From: Nocardia arthritidis NBRC 100137
Lineage (GTDB): Bacteria > Actinomycetota > Actinomycetes > Mycobacteriales > Mycobacteriaceae
Direction: 5' to 3'
NCBI RefSeq assembly: GCF_001612765.1
Contig: NZ_BDBB01000021.1
Span: forward strand, 62,001 to 126,000
Length of the DNA stretch: 64,000 nucleotides
Shown here: piece by piece, positions 8,456-17,028 of the stretch
How the letters are laid out: each line of letters opens with the position of its first letter
Position numbering within the stretch: position 1 is the first letter of the stretch
Position numbers and translations under genes: made by a program
Notes under the pieces: model-generated
The model's database searches: none
What the model was told of the DNA's origin: nothing
What the model saw: the letters and a program-made list of their open reading frames with translations, nothing else

Positions 8456-8493
8456 GGTATTGCTTTCCTACTGACGGTATCTGAATAATACCG
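8456..8493. promoter_or_regulatory. Palindromic operator candidate for the HxlR regulator
   Basis: CGGTAT (8475-8480) and ATACCG (8488-8493) form a perfect inverted repeat with a 7-base spacer. A further GGTATT half-site lies at 8456-8461 and pairs with AATACC at 8487-8492. The site sits in the 81-base divergent gap between the HxlR gene and the P450, in AT-rich sequence. Binding is inferred. Confidence 0.55.
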
Positions 8494-8536
8494 ATAACAC
8501 CGGTGCCCGTTCCGGGCCGGACAGCTGGGAGCGTCG

Positions 8537-9790
8537 ATGACGACCACGAACCACCCGACCGACGATTACGTGCGCCTGCTCGACCCCGCGGTGCGACCGG
8601 ACCCGTACCCGCTGTTCGCGCGGCTACGCGACTGCGGCGCGTTCCGGATCGGCACGGCGCCGGTGGTCGTGCTGACCCGCTACGCCGACTGCGCCGCGGT
8701 ATTGCGCGATCCGCGCGCGAGCGTCGACCGGTCACTGGCCCGGTTACAGCTCGGCTCGATGCCGATCTACGACGGGACCCGCGAAGACGGTGCGGCACAG
8801 GCGAAGCCGTCGTTCCTGTTCCTCGACCCGCCCGATCACACTCGCCTGCGCCGCCTGGTGTCCAAGGCGTTCACCCCGCGCGTCGTGCGGCAGCTGGAGC
8901 CCCGGATCACCGAGATCGTCGACGACTTGCTCGACCAGCGCGCTCGTACGGGACGATTCGACGCCGTCGACCACTTGGCCTATCCGCTGCCGGTGACCGT
9001 CATCTGCGAACTGCTCGGCGTGCCGCTGGCGGACGAGGCGCGGTTGAGCGCCTGGTCGGCGCTGCTGTCCCGCACGCTCGACCCGACGTCCCGCGCGGCC
9101 GCTCAATTCCGCGCCGACCCCGCCGAGATCCGGCGCGCCGGGACCGAATTGCACGCCTACTTCGAAGAACTCATCGACCGCCGCAGGCGCACCCCGGGCC
9201 CGGATCTGCTGTCCGAACTCATCGCCGCCGAAGACGCAGGGGACGTGCTCACCCACGCGGAACTGATCTCGACCTGCGCGCTGTTGCTGGTCGCCGGGCA
9301 CGAGACCACCGTCAACCTGATCGCCAACGCGATCCTCGCCCTGCTGCGCAGGCCGGAGGAACTCGCCGCCCTCCGGGCGGATCCGGACCGCGCGGCGGGC
9401 GTCGTCGAGGAGACGCTGCGCTTCGACCCGCCGGTCCAGCTGATCCCGCGCGTCGCCGCCGACGGGCTCAGCATCGGCGGCATGGACATCGAGCGCGGCG
9501 ATCTGGTGGTACTGCTGATCGCCGCCGCGCACCGCGACCCGTCGGTGTTCGGCGACCCCGACCGATTCGATCCGGCGCGCGATAACCGCCACCTGGCCTT
9601 CGGCCTCGGGGCGCACTTCTGCCTCGGCGCTCCCCTGGCTCGCTTGGAGGCGCGAGTGGCGTTGACCCGGTTCGCGCAACGAGTCGAAGACCCCTCGCTG
9701 CCGGGGGACCCGCCGCCGTACCGGGAACACGTGAATCTACGCGGGCCCGCGCACCTGCCCATCGAGTTCGCGGAGATCCGGCCCAGGTAG
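8537..9790 (+). CDS. Cytochrome P450 (soluble bacterial class)
   Basis: A 417-residue haem-thiolate monooxygenase needing an external ferredoxin and reductase. The I-helix oxygen-binding motif is LLVAGHETT, the ExxR motif is ETLR, and the haem-binding loop is AFGLGAHFCLGAPLARLEA with the axial Cys at about residue 362. The length and FLDPPDHTRLRRLVSKAFTPR segment are typical of soluble actinobacterial P450s. No ferredoxin gene lies beside it, so redox partners must come from elsewhere. Divergent from an HxlR regulator with an operator candidate between, suggesting substrate-responsive induction. Substrate unknown. Confidence 0.95.
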   Translation: MTTTNHPTDDYVRLLDPAVRPDPYPLFARLRDCGAFRIGTAPVVVLTRYADCAAVLRDPRASVDRSLARLQLGSMPIYDGTREDGAAQAKPSFLFLDPPDHTRLRRLVSKAFTPRVVRQLEPRITEIVDDLLDQRARTGRFDAVDHLAYPLPVTVICELLGVPLADEARLSAWSALLSRTLDPTSRAAAQFRADPAEIRRAGTELHAYFEELIDRRRRTPGPDLLSELIAAEDAGDVLTHAELISTCALLLVAGHETTVNLIANAILALLRRPEELAALRADPDRAAGVVEETLRFDPPVQLIPRVAADGLSIGGMDIERGDLVVLLIAAAHRDPSVFGDPDRFDPARDNRHLAFGLGAHFCLGAPLARLEARVALTRFAQRVEDPSLPGDPPPYREHVNLRGPAHLPIEFAEIRPR

Positions 9791-10480
9791 TCAGCCGTCG
9801 TAGGAGACGTGCGGCGTCCACCCCTCGACGGGGCGGGTGGCCGCCGCGTGCAGCGCCGCGGCGACCCGGTCCCGCGTGAACGCTCCCTCGCCCAGCACTC
9901 CGTTGACCTGCACCGCGACGGCCCGTACGCCGACGGGGGCGAGGGTGGCGTCCAAGCTGGTGACCAGGTTGCGCACCGCCGCCTTCTGGACGCCGAGCGA
10001 GGCGGCCCGGTGCCACGGCTTGTCCGCGGCCGCACTGCCGGTGACCAGCACGCGGGCGCCCTCGGCCAGGAACGGACGCGCTGTCTGGACCGCGGGCAGC
10101 AAAGCCGCGGCGCCCACGGTGAAGTCTTCGATCAATGCGGCGACCGAGAGCTGCAACGGATCGGCCTCACGGAAGATGCTGGGATTGAAGTGCAACACGT
10201 CGATGCGGCCGTAGCGCTCGCCCACCTCAGTGACGACCCGGCCCACGTCGGCGGGATCGCGCAGATCCACCCCGGCGCCCTCCGCGTGGAACCCCTGCTC
10301 ACGCAACTGCGCCGCCAGCGGTTCGGCCTCCTCGGGTAACCGGCAGGCCAGCACGGTGGTGAAGCCGTCGGCGGCGAACAGGCCGGCGACCGACAGCCCG
10401 ACACCGGGACCTGCGCCGAGCACGAGCAGCACGGGAGCAGCCGAGGTCTCCGGTGCCGGGCGGCTGTCGGACGGGATCAT
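9791..10480 (-). CDS. SDR-fold protein lacking the catalytic tyrosine
   Basis: A 229-residue Rossmann protein. The nucleotide-binding motif LVLGAGPGVGLSVAGLFA is intact, and a Ser follows in VTGSAAADKPWHRA. The usual YxxxK is replaced by LGVQK in ASLGVQKAAVRNL, so the catalytic Tyr is missing while the Lys remains, and the NNAG motif reads HFNPSIF. It may bind NAD(P) without normal dehydrogenase activity or use another residue. ATGA overlaps the end of the SRPBCC gene, so the two are translated together. Substrate unknown. Confidence 0.85.
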   Translation of the reverse strand: MIPSDSRPAPETSAAPVLLVLGAGPGVGLSVAGLFAADGFTTVLACRLPEEAEPLAAQLREQGFHAEGAGVDLRDPADVGRVVTEVGERYGRIDVLHFNPSIFREADPLQLSVAALIEDFTVGAAALLPAVQTARPFLAEGARVLVTGSAAADKPWHRAASLGVQKAAVRNLVTSLDATLAPVGVRAVAVQVNGVLGEGAFTRDRVAAALHAAATRPVEGWTPHVSYDG

Positions 10481-10929
10481 TCGACGACGGCCTTGATCCG
10501 GTTCAGCGTCTCGCGCATGCCCTCGACGTTGGTCTTGCCGCGCGTCCACCCGGCGAGCAACCAGTACAGCCGCAGCACAGGGTTGCTGTGCAGCTGGAAC
10601 GACTCGGTGACATCGGTGCCGCCGTCGACCGGTTCGAAGACGTAGCGCCACGTGTTGATCGGCATGCCTTTCGGTCCGAGCACGGTGAACGCGAACTCGC
10701 GACCGGGCTCGCAGGCGACGATGCGGCACACGGTCGCGTACTTCAGCCCCCAGCCGTTGCGGTTGACGTGACCGCGGAACTTCACGCCCACCGCGGGTCC
10801 GGTGGCGCCGCCGAGCCACTCCGCGGCGAACGTCTCCGGACTGAACCGCCCGGTGTTCTCGATGTCACTGACCAGTTCCCAGATCTTGTCGGCGGGGGCG
10901 GCCATCCGGACGGTCACGCTGTCATGCAT
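10477..10929 (-). CDS. SRPBCC family (polyketide cyclase/START-like) protein
   Basis: A 150-residue protein with the START/Bet v1-like helix-grip fold: MHDSVTVRMAAPADKIWELVSDIENTGRFSPET at the N terminus, then beta strands and a C-terminal helix ending LNRIKAVVE. Such proteins bind hydrophobic ligands in a central cavity. It overlaps the downstream SDR gene by 4 bases. No ribosome site precedes the ATG at 10929, and the frame is open upstream into the 3' part of the FUSC gene without a stop, which raises the chance of a fusion or of sequence error there. Confidence 0.8.
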   Translation of the reverse strand: MHDSVTVRMAAPADKIWELVSDIENTGRFSPETFAAEWLGGATGPAVGVKFRGHVNRNGWGLKYATVCRIVACEPGREFAFTVLGPKGMPINTWRYVFEPVDGGTDVTESFQLHSNPVLRLYWLLAGWTRGKTNVEGMRETLNRIKAVVE

Positions 10930-10939
10930 GCGCCGAACG

Positions 10940-12610
10940 CTAGCAGGCGGTCCCGCCGTCGCTTCCGGGTCGAACCGCGCTGCCGTCAGGCGGGACGCCC
11001 AGCCGTCCACGTCCGACAGCCACTGTCCGGGTTGCAGCACCCAGCAAGCGGCGAGCAGATCGTGGCCGAAGTGCGCGAGGGCCGCGTGCTCCGGCCAGTA
11101 CTCGCGGGTCCACTCGGGGTCGTCGGTCGCCGAGTCGATGCCGCTGCGGACCACGCCGACCAGTTCGAATTGCAGATGCTGGACCAGCACCCACGCTTCG
11201 GCGTCCATCGGCTTGCGGCGCAGGTGGTCGAGCAGGGCGCGGGCGGCGGAGCGCACGCGGTGTTCCATCCAGTGGAAGGTGCGCCGGTGCCCGTGGGGCG
11301 CGACGCCGTACAGCGCCAGCACGGCGACGGCGACGCCGATCATGGTCTCCCACAGCCGATCGCGGATCACCGGCCCGATCGGGCCGCCCGTGGTGGCGAC
11401 CCCGCCCGCGATCAGCGCGACCGGCGTGATGAAGACGACGGCCAGCGCGTAATTCCGCGGCACGAACAGCTCGATGCCGAATTGCAGCGCGGCCACCAGT
11501 GCGATCAGCGCGTACCCGGTCGGCCCGAGCTGGAAGATGAGCGCGAACAGCCCGAGGCCCGCGATCGTTCCGACGAACCGGTGAATGGCCCGCACTTGCC
11601 CGCGCACGCGATCGGGCCCGGCTTGCAGGACGATGAGGGCGCTGAGCACCGCCCAGTGCGGCCGGTCCAGACCGAGCAGCGCGCTCAGCGCACCCGCGCC
11701 CACACAGCCCGCGGCGACGCGCATCGCGCTGATCGCCGCGTGCGAGGAGAACGACAGGGAGCCGCAGCCGGAAGCCGACGCCCGGCCGGGCGAACGAGAC
11801 CAAAGGATCGACCAGCAGATCGTCGGTGTCGTCGTCGGGAACGTGCCCGGCGAGGCCGCGCCGCGCGCCCTGCAGGGTGGCCAGCAGTTCGGCTTCCCCA
11901 GGGTCCGAGGGCAGGCCCGCGTCGTAGACCGCCGCCCACGCGTCCGCCATCGCCGCGCCCGCCCGGTGGCGCAGGTCGATGGCGGGCGCCCCCGCCTCCC
12001 GGGCCTCGATGTAGGCGTCGACCGCGCGGACCGCCGCGTCGACCGCGATCCGTTCGGGCTTGCGGCGATCACGCAGCACCCCGGCCATCGAGACGACGAT
12101 CGACGCGACCACACCGCAGGCCGTGCAGAGCAACAGCGTCTCCACAGCCGCCCCGGCCTCGGCGGCTTTCATCGCTCCGGCGCAGACCAGCGCGAAGAAC
12201 AGCGCCCCCGGCGGACCGAGCCGCAGGGCGTCGATGACGAACACGGCCACGACCGCTATCGCCGACACCACGAGCACCATGAGCAGCGACGAACCGAGCC
12301 CCGCGTCCAGCACTCCGCCGATCAGCGCGCCTGTGCCACAGGCGGCGAGCAGCGCCGATCCGGCCGTCAGCACGACCCGGCCGCGCACCCGAAACGGCCG
12401 CCCTTCGCCGTAGAGCACCGCGAAGGCCCCGAACATGACGAACAGGGCCGCGTCCGGATGCCCGAGACCGGTGACGATCGCGGCGGGGACGGCGAACGCC
12501 AGCGCGGCACGCACCGCCACACTCCACCGCCTGCCCGCGGGCGGCAGGGCGAACAACAGCGAGCCGACCCGGCCCTGCGGCGGCACCGGATCCGGATATG
12601 TCGCCGCCAC
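10940..12610 (-). pseudogene. FUSC-type membrane protein gene with a frameshift
   Basis: Encodes a fusaric-acid-resistance/aromatic-acid-exporter-like membrane protein. The N-terminal half (GTG at 12610, AGGA 6 bases upstream) has hydrophobic segments such as AALAFAVPAAIVTGLG and VVLTAGSALLAACGTGALIG and runs to DDLLVDPLVSFARPGVGFRL. The family then continues in a different frame as SLSFSSHAAISAMRVAAG and CVGAGALSALLG. The switch falls near the GGG at 11757-11759, where one extra base would explain it. The second frame has no stop before the SRPBCC gene, whereas the first has TAG at 10940. Either a real disruption, possibly with a second indel, or an assembly error. Confidence 0.75.
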
Positions 12611-12664
12611 CTGCTGTCCTTTCTGCTCTGGAGAGCTGCCTGTAGCACACATTAGATTCGGGGG

Positions 12665-14083
12665 ATGACCGCCGACGCTCATATTCCACTACCCACGCGC
12701 GTCCACGCCTTCGGTGACGACGCGCTCGGTGACTACGACGCCGTCGCCCTGTCCGCGCTGGTGCGCGACGGCGAGCTCTCGCCAGGTGAACTCGCCGCCG
12801 CCGCGGCGGCGCGCGCCGGGCAGGTCGAAGACTTGGCGGCCGTGGCCTACCCGAGCTATGCCGAACCGCTGCTGCCCGCCGAGCGGACCGGCGCCTTGTA
12901 TGGCGTGCCCAGTTTCGTGAAGGACAACACCGACGTGGCCGGGATGCCGACGAATCAGGGCACCGCCGCGTTCCGCGCGCGCCCCGCCGGTGCGCACAGC
13001 GGCTACACCCGCCAGTTCCTCAGCACCGGCCTGACCGTTCTCGGCAAGAGCGCCATGCCCGAATTCGGCTTCAACGCCAGCAGTGAAACGCCGCACCTCG
13101 CGCCCACCCGCAACCCGTGGCACACCGGCTATTCGGTGGGCGGCTCGTCGGGCGGGGCCGCCGCGCTGGTGGCGGCGGGTGTCGTCCCGATCGCGCACGG
13201 CAACGACGGCGGCGGATCGATCCGGATTCCCGCGGCGTGCGCCGGACTGGTCGGCTTGAAGCCGACGCGGGGACGGCATGTGGTGTCCGGGCTGGCGCGC
13301 ACGTTGCCGGTCGACATCGTCAGTGAAGGGGTGCTGACCAGGACGGTGCGCGATACGGCGGTGTACACCGCGGCGGCCGAACGATACTGGCGCAATCCGG
13401 CGCTGCCACCGATCGGCCACGTCGACGGCCCTGCGACCCGGCGCATGCGGATAGCGGTAGTGCTCGACAACCTCGCCGGGCCGCTGGCCGCCGGTCCGAC
13501 CCGGGAGGCGGTCGAAAGTGTGGCGCGTGTCCTCGAGGCGGGCGGCCATTCGGTCGAGCCGGTTCCGCTGCCGTTCGACGCCACGATCGAACGCGCCTTC
13601 CTCCACTACTGGGGCCTGCTCGCGGCCGCCATCACCATGACGGGACGGTTCCTCGACCGCCGATTCGACGCACGCCGCGTGGACGACCTCACCGTCGGCC
13701 TCCGTGCCCTCTTCCTCCGCCGGGCCTTGCACGCTCCGCTCACGCTCCACCGACTACGCGCGGCGGCGGCCACCTACGAACAGGCACTCGGACCCTACGA
13801 CGCGGTGCTGCTTCCCACGCTCGGCCACACCACGCCGGAGCTCGGCTACCTCAGCCCGACCGTGCCGTTCGACGAACTCATCGACCGGTTGCGCGCCTAC
13901 GTCTGCTTCACTCCGATCAACAACATCACCGGGACGCCGGCCATCACCGTTCCCGCGGGCCTGACCGACGCGGGGTTGCCCGTCGGGGTGCAGTTCGCCG
14001 CCACCCGCGGCAACGAACGCACACTGCTGGAGCTGGCCTATCTGGTGGAGGCCGAGCGGCCGTTCCCCCGCCTGGATCACTGA
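12665..14083 (+). CDS. Amidase signature family enzyme
   Basis: A 472-residue amide hydrolase with the Ser-cisSer-Lys triad: Lys86 in GVPSFVKDN, Ser161 in SVGGSSGGAAALV, and Ser185 in GNDGGGSIRIPAACAGLVGLK. Length and motif order fit AmiC/AmdA-type amidases from actinobacteria. ATG at 12665 follows a GGGG run with little leader, and the promoter must lie in the 54-base gap shared with the divergent FUSC gene. The amide substrate is not predictable; there is no sign that it is a GatA subunit because GatB/GatC are absent. Confidence 0.92.
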   Translation: MTADAHIPLPTRVHAFGDDALGDYDAVALSALVRDGELSPGELAAAAAARAGQVEDLAAVAYPSYAEPLLPAERTGALYGVPSFVKDNTDVAGMPTNQGTAAFRARPAGAHSGYTRQFLSTGLTVLGKSAMPEFGFNASSETPHLAPTRNPWHTGYSVGGSSGGAAALVAAGVVPIAHGNDGGGSIRIPAACAGLVGLKPTRGRHVVSGLARTLPVDIVSEGVLTRTVRDTAVYTAAAERYWRNPALPPIGHVDGPATRRMRIAVVLDNLAGPLAAGPTREAVESVARVLEAGGHSVEPVPLPFDATIERAFLHYWGLLAAAITMTGRFLDRRFDARRVDDLTVGLRALFLRRALHAPLTLHRLRAAAATYEQALGPYDAVLLPTLGHTTPELGYLSPTVPFDELIDRLRAYVCFTPINNITGTPAITVPAGLTDAGLPVGVQFAATRGNERTLLELAYLVEAERPFPRLDH

Positions 14084-14160
14084 CCATTCCGGCCTTTATC
14101 AGGCTAGGCTGAGTTCGCTCATTCGGGGCGGACGGCCGCGGGCCAGAGGGGGACGAAATC

Positions 14161-14970
14161 ATGGGCACGAGTGTCGAATTGACCGGAGTCCCGGAGACCA
14201 TGCTGTGGACGCTGTACAACCGGGCGGCGGAAGCGAAACGGGCGGACGGCATCCTGCGCGACCCGGACTGCGTCCAGATATTCGACGCGCTCGATTATGA
14301 CTACGAGCGGGCATTCGGTGCGCCCGACGGCACGCACGCGGTGCGGTCGCTGCGTTTCGATCAGGTGCTGCGGCCCTGGCTCGCGGCGCACCCCGGCGGC
14401 ACCGTCGTCGAACTCGCCGCGGGGTTGGAGACTCAATTCCAACGATGCGACGACGGACAGGTGCATTGGCTGTGCGTGGACGTGCCCGAGGGCATCGCAT
14501 TGCGCGAACGATTCCTGCCGCCGAGCGAGCGCTGCCGTCATCTGCCGATCAGCGCGCTCGACACGGCCTGGTTGGACGAGGTCGACGCCGAACGCGGTGT
14601 CTTCGTCACGGCGCAGGGCCTTTTCATGTACTTCGAAGCCGACGAGGTGCGCCGGCTGTGCACCACGATCTTCGACCGGCTGCCTGCCGTGGAGCTGATG
14701 TTCGACACCATTCCGCCCTGGTTCTCGCGCAAGACCATGAACGGCTACGCCAAAACACCGCACTACACGACGCCGCCGATGCCGTGGGGCGTCAAACGTA
14801 GCGACGCGGCGCGACTGCTGCGCGAATGGAGCCCGCGGGTGGCGGAGGTGACGACGACGTCGTTCAGCCCTTCCCGCGGTCCGCTCGCGGTGAGTCTTCC
14901 GCTGTTCGACCGCCTTCCGGTGCTGCGGGACATCCCGCCCGCCATCGTCCATGCGCGTGGTGCCCGATAG
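14161..14970 (+). CDS. LCM/PPM1-type SAM-dependent methyltransferase
   Basis: A 269-residue member of the leucine-carboxyl-methyltransferase-like family, which is expanded in mycobacteria and Nocardia. Features are MLWTLYNRAAEAKRADGILRDP near the start, the modified motif I VVELAAGLETQFQR, an acidic residue in WLCVDVPEG, and VFVTAQGLFMYFEADEVRRL. Substrates of bacterial members are largely unknown; some act on polyketide or lipid carboxyls. It follows the amidase by 77 bases on the same strand and meets the CDF transporter tail to tail with a 1-base gap. Confidence 0.88.
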   Translation: MGTSVELTGVPETMLWTLYNRAAEAKRADGILRDPDCVQIFDALDYDYERAFGAPDGTHAVRSLRFDQVLRPWLAAHPGGTVVELAAGLETQFQRCDDGQVHWLCVDVPEGIALRERFLPPSERCRHLPISALDTAWLDEVDAERGVFVTAQGLFMYFEADEVRRLCTTIFDRLPAVELMFDTIPPWFSRKTMNGYAKTPHYTTPPMPWGVKRSDAARLLREWSPRVAEVTTTSFSPSRGPLAVSLPLFDRLPVLRDIPPAIVHARGAR

Positions 14971-14971
14971 G

Positions 14972-15976
14972 TCAGGGCGCGACGTTCGTCGCGGACGACG
15001 GGCGGTCGCGGTGCACCGGGCCGTGGGCGTCGTCGCAGTGGTCCTCCAGCACCGGCAGCAGGCGCTGCGCCTGGGCGTCCGCCGAGGAGGCGACGGCGTG
15101 GGTGTGATCGACCTGCAACGTGGTGTGGGTGATGCCGTAGTCGTGGTCGAGCAGATGCTCGATCCGCTGACGCAGTCCGTGGCAGTCCGCGCCCGCGCGG
15201 ACCAGCACATGCGCCGACAGGGCGATGTCGCCGGAGGTGATCTGCCAGACGTGCAGGTCGTGCACCTCGTCGACGCCCTCGATGTCCACCAGCCCGCGCC
15301 CGAGCGCGTCCGGATCGACGCCCGCGGGCGCCGCCTCCAGGAAGATCCGGCCGGATTCACGCACCAGCCCGAGCCCCGCCTTGACCATCAGCGCGACGAC
15401 GATCAGCGTGGCGATCGCGTCCGCCCTGGCGAAGCCGGTGGTCAGCACGACCAGGCCGGCCACGGCGGTGGCGATGAATCCGTAGAGGTCGTTGAGCACA
15501 TGCTGGAAGGCGCCCTCCACGTTGAGACTGGAGCGGTTGGCCTTGCTGATCGCCCAGGCGGCCGCGATGTTGACCACCACACCGGCCAGCGCGGTCGCCA
15601 ACACGAGGCCGCCGGTCACCTCGGGCGGCTCCAGCAGACGGCGCACCGCCTCGTAGGTGAGCCAGCCCGCCAGCACGAGCAACGTGACTCCGTTGGCCTG
15701 CGCCGAGAGGATCTCGGCGCGCTTGTATCCGTAGGTGTACTTGCCGTTCGCCGGGCGGGCGGCGAGCCGGATAGCAATGAGCGCGAGGACAATGGAGGCG
15801 GCGTCGGTGAGCATGTGCGCCGCGTCCGACAGCAGGGCCAGCGAGTTGGCCAGCACGCCGATCACGACCTCGACCGACATGAAACCGACGATGAGAGCCA
15901 GCGCGATGGTCAGCCACCTGCGATCGGCCGCACCCGACAGCCCGTGCCCGTGCGCGTGACCATGTTCGTGTCCCAT
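14972..15976 (-). CDS. Cation diffusion facilitator (zinc/divalent metal efflux)
   Basis: A 334-residue inner-membrane metal/H+ antiporter. The N terminus MGHEHGHAHGHG is a His-rich metal-binding tail, followed by six membrane helices. The tetrahedral transport site is shown by HMLTD in helix 2 and HVLND in helix 5, as in zinc-type CDF proteins. A cytoplasmic C-terminal domain contains DLHVWQITSGDIALSAHV. The start at 15976 is preferred to a Met 15 codons upstream because GGAAGGGG lies before it and the His-rich tail then begins the protein. Last gene of a same-strand run with the two crcB genes. Confidence 0.94.
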   Translation of the reverse strand: MGHEHGHAHGHGLSGAADRRWLTIALALIVGFMSVEVVIGVLANSLALLSDAAHMLTDAASIVLALIAIRLAARPANGKYTYGYKRAEILSAQANGVTLLVLAGWLTYEAVRRLLEPPEVTGGLVLATALAGVVVNIAAAWAISKANRSSLNVEGAFQHVLNDLYGFIATAVAGLVVLTTGFARADAIATLIVVALMVKAGLGLVRESGRIFLEAAPAGVDPDALGRGLVDIEGVDEVHDLHVWQITSGDIALSAHVLVRAGADCHGLRQRIEHLLDHDYGITHTTLQVDHTHAVASSADAQAQRLLPVLEDHCDDAHGPVHRDRPSSATNVAP

Positions 15977-16004
15977 CGACCCAGACCCCTTCCAGCACCG
16001 AATG

Positions 16005-16014
16005 TATGCGCATA
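16005..16014. promoter_or_regulatory. Palindrome upstream of the CDF transporter gene
   Basis: TATGCGCATA is a perfect 10-base palindrome in an AT-rich stretch 29-38 bases before the CDF start, with a nearby second ATGC-like half-site (TGCAT) around 16017. Metal-responsive ArsR/SmtB-type repressors bind related AT-rich palindromes. The regulator is not encoded in the neighbourhood; assignment is inference. Confidence 0.35.
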
Positions 16015-16111
16015 TCTGCATCTGTCTCGTCAGCTTAGCCGACCCCTACCGGCGTGCGACAGCGCAGCGGAGTGAGCTGGATCACGTCGCATACGCGCTC
16101 GTCGGCGCGGA

Positions 16112-16480
16112 TCAGCCGAACAGGGCGTGTACTGCCGCATAGGTCGACACCGTAGCGATCAGACCTGCGGAGACGCTGACCACCACGTTCATCGCCGCGA
16201 AGAAATAGGCGCCGCGCTCCGCCAGCCGCACGGTTTCGTAAGCGAAGGTGCTGTAGGTGGTCAGCGCTCCGCAGAATCCGGTGCCGAGCAGGACGAACAG
16301 CGGCGAGGCCAGCGCCGTCCCGGCCCCACTGAGCGCGCCGAGCACGAGACAGCCGATCAGATTGACCGAGAACGTGCCCCAGGGGAACAGGCTGTCGCGG
16401 CGATCCTGCACCGCGCGGTCGATGAGATATCGCAACGGCGCGCCGATCGCGCCCCCCACGAGAACCAGCAGCACGGTCAT
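16112..16480 (-). CDS. crcB: Fluoride channel subunit CrcB (Fluc)
   Basis: A 122-residue four-helix membrane protein exporting fluoride. Family marks are GGAIGAPLRYLIDR near the N terminus, FSVNLIGCLVLGAL, and GFCGALTTYSTFAYE. It is the second of two adjacent crcB genes, overlapping the first by ATGA at 16477-16480. Paired genes in Gram-positive bacteria usually make heterodimeric dual-topology channels, so the two are probably one functional unit. No fluoride riboswitch is seen upstream of the pair. Confidence 0.92.
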   Translation of the reverse strand: MTVLLVLVGGAIGAPLRYLIDRAVQDRRDSLFPWGTFSVNLIGCLVLGALSGAGTALASPLFVLLGTGFCGALTTYSTFAYETVRLAERGAYFFAAMNVVVSVSAGLIATVSTYAAVHALFG

Positions 16481-16971
16481 GGCACTCTCCTGCACCCGTG
16501 CCGCAGCCGCTCGTATCCGGCCCTGGTGAGCCACATGGCGGTGAGGGTGGCCAGCAGGGCGCAGAGCAGGGTGCCCGCCAGATATCCGGCCGCGACGACG
16601 ATCGTGCCCGGCCGCAGCAGACCACGAACCTCGTTGGCGTAGGTCGAGAAGGTCGTGAACCCGCCCAGCACGCCTACCCCGAGGAAGGGACGCAGCAACC
16701 GGTGGACAGTCCAGATCTCGGTCACCGCGACCATCAGCACGCCGATCACGAAGCAGCCAGCGACATTGGTGACGAAGGTGGCCAGCGGGAAGTGCCCGGG
16801 GCGGCCGGGCAACCCCTGGGCGAGACCGTAGCGCGCGAGCGCCCCGAGCGCCCCGCCGAGGGCGACGACCACCGAAGCCGAGCCGTGGGTACGCCAGAAA
16901 TCCCGCCGTCGAGCGGGACCCCGCGCGCGCTCGGCGATGCCTGCCGGTTCCTCGGTCAGTTCATCGGTCAC
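16477..16971 (-). CDS. crcB: Fluoride channel subunit CrcB (Fluc), long N terminus
   Basis: A 164-residue CrcB protein with a 25-30 residue charged N-terminal extension (MTDELTEEPAGIAERARG...) before the first helix. Marks are LGGALGALARYGLAQ, FVTNVAGCFVIGVLM and GVLGGFTTFSTYANE. It precedes its shorter partner with a 4-base overlap. Together they should form an oppositely oriented heterodimer with two fluoride pores. It follows the universal stress gene by 57 bases on the same strand. Confidence 0.92.
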   Translation of the reverse strand: MTDELTEEPAGIAERARGPARRRDFWRTHGSASVVVALGGALGALARYGLAQGLPGRPGHFPLATFVTNVAGCFVIGVLMVAVTEIWTVHRLLRPFLGVGVLGGFTTFSTYANEVRGLLRPGTIVVAAGYLAGTLLCALLATLTAMWLTRAGYERLRHGCRRVP

Positions 16972-16993
16972 GCAGAACTCTTACCCGAAGCCT

Positions 16994-17013
16994 CCGCGGC
17001 GGCGCCACCGCGG
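16994..17013. terminator. GC-rich hairpin between universal stress gene and crcB
   Basis: CCGCGGCGG (16994-17002) pairs with CCACCGCGG (17005-17013), with one G-T pair and a 2-base loop. It lies 23 bases upstream of the first crcB start and after the universal stress gene's stop. No T tract follows, so termination is uncertain; it could equally reduce read-through within the run of genes. Confidence 0.3.
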
Positions 17014-17028
17014 GCAACGACGCCGCAC

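Noticed and set aside
10453..12655. Plus-strand frames across the FUSC/SRPBCC region
   Set aside because: Shadows rich in His, Arg and Pro; FUSC and SRPBCC homology lies on the minus strand.
16972..17028. Fluoride riboswitch upstream of the crcB pair
   Set aside because: The 57-base gap is too short and lacks the conserved core of the crcB motif; only a GC hairpin is seen.
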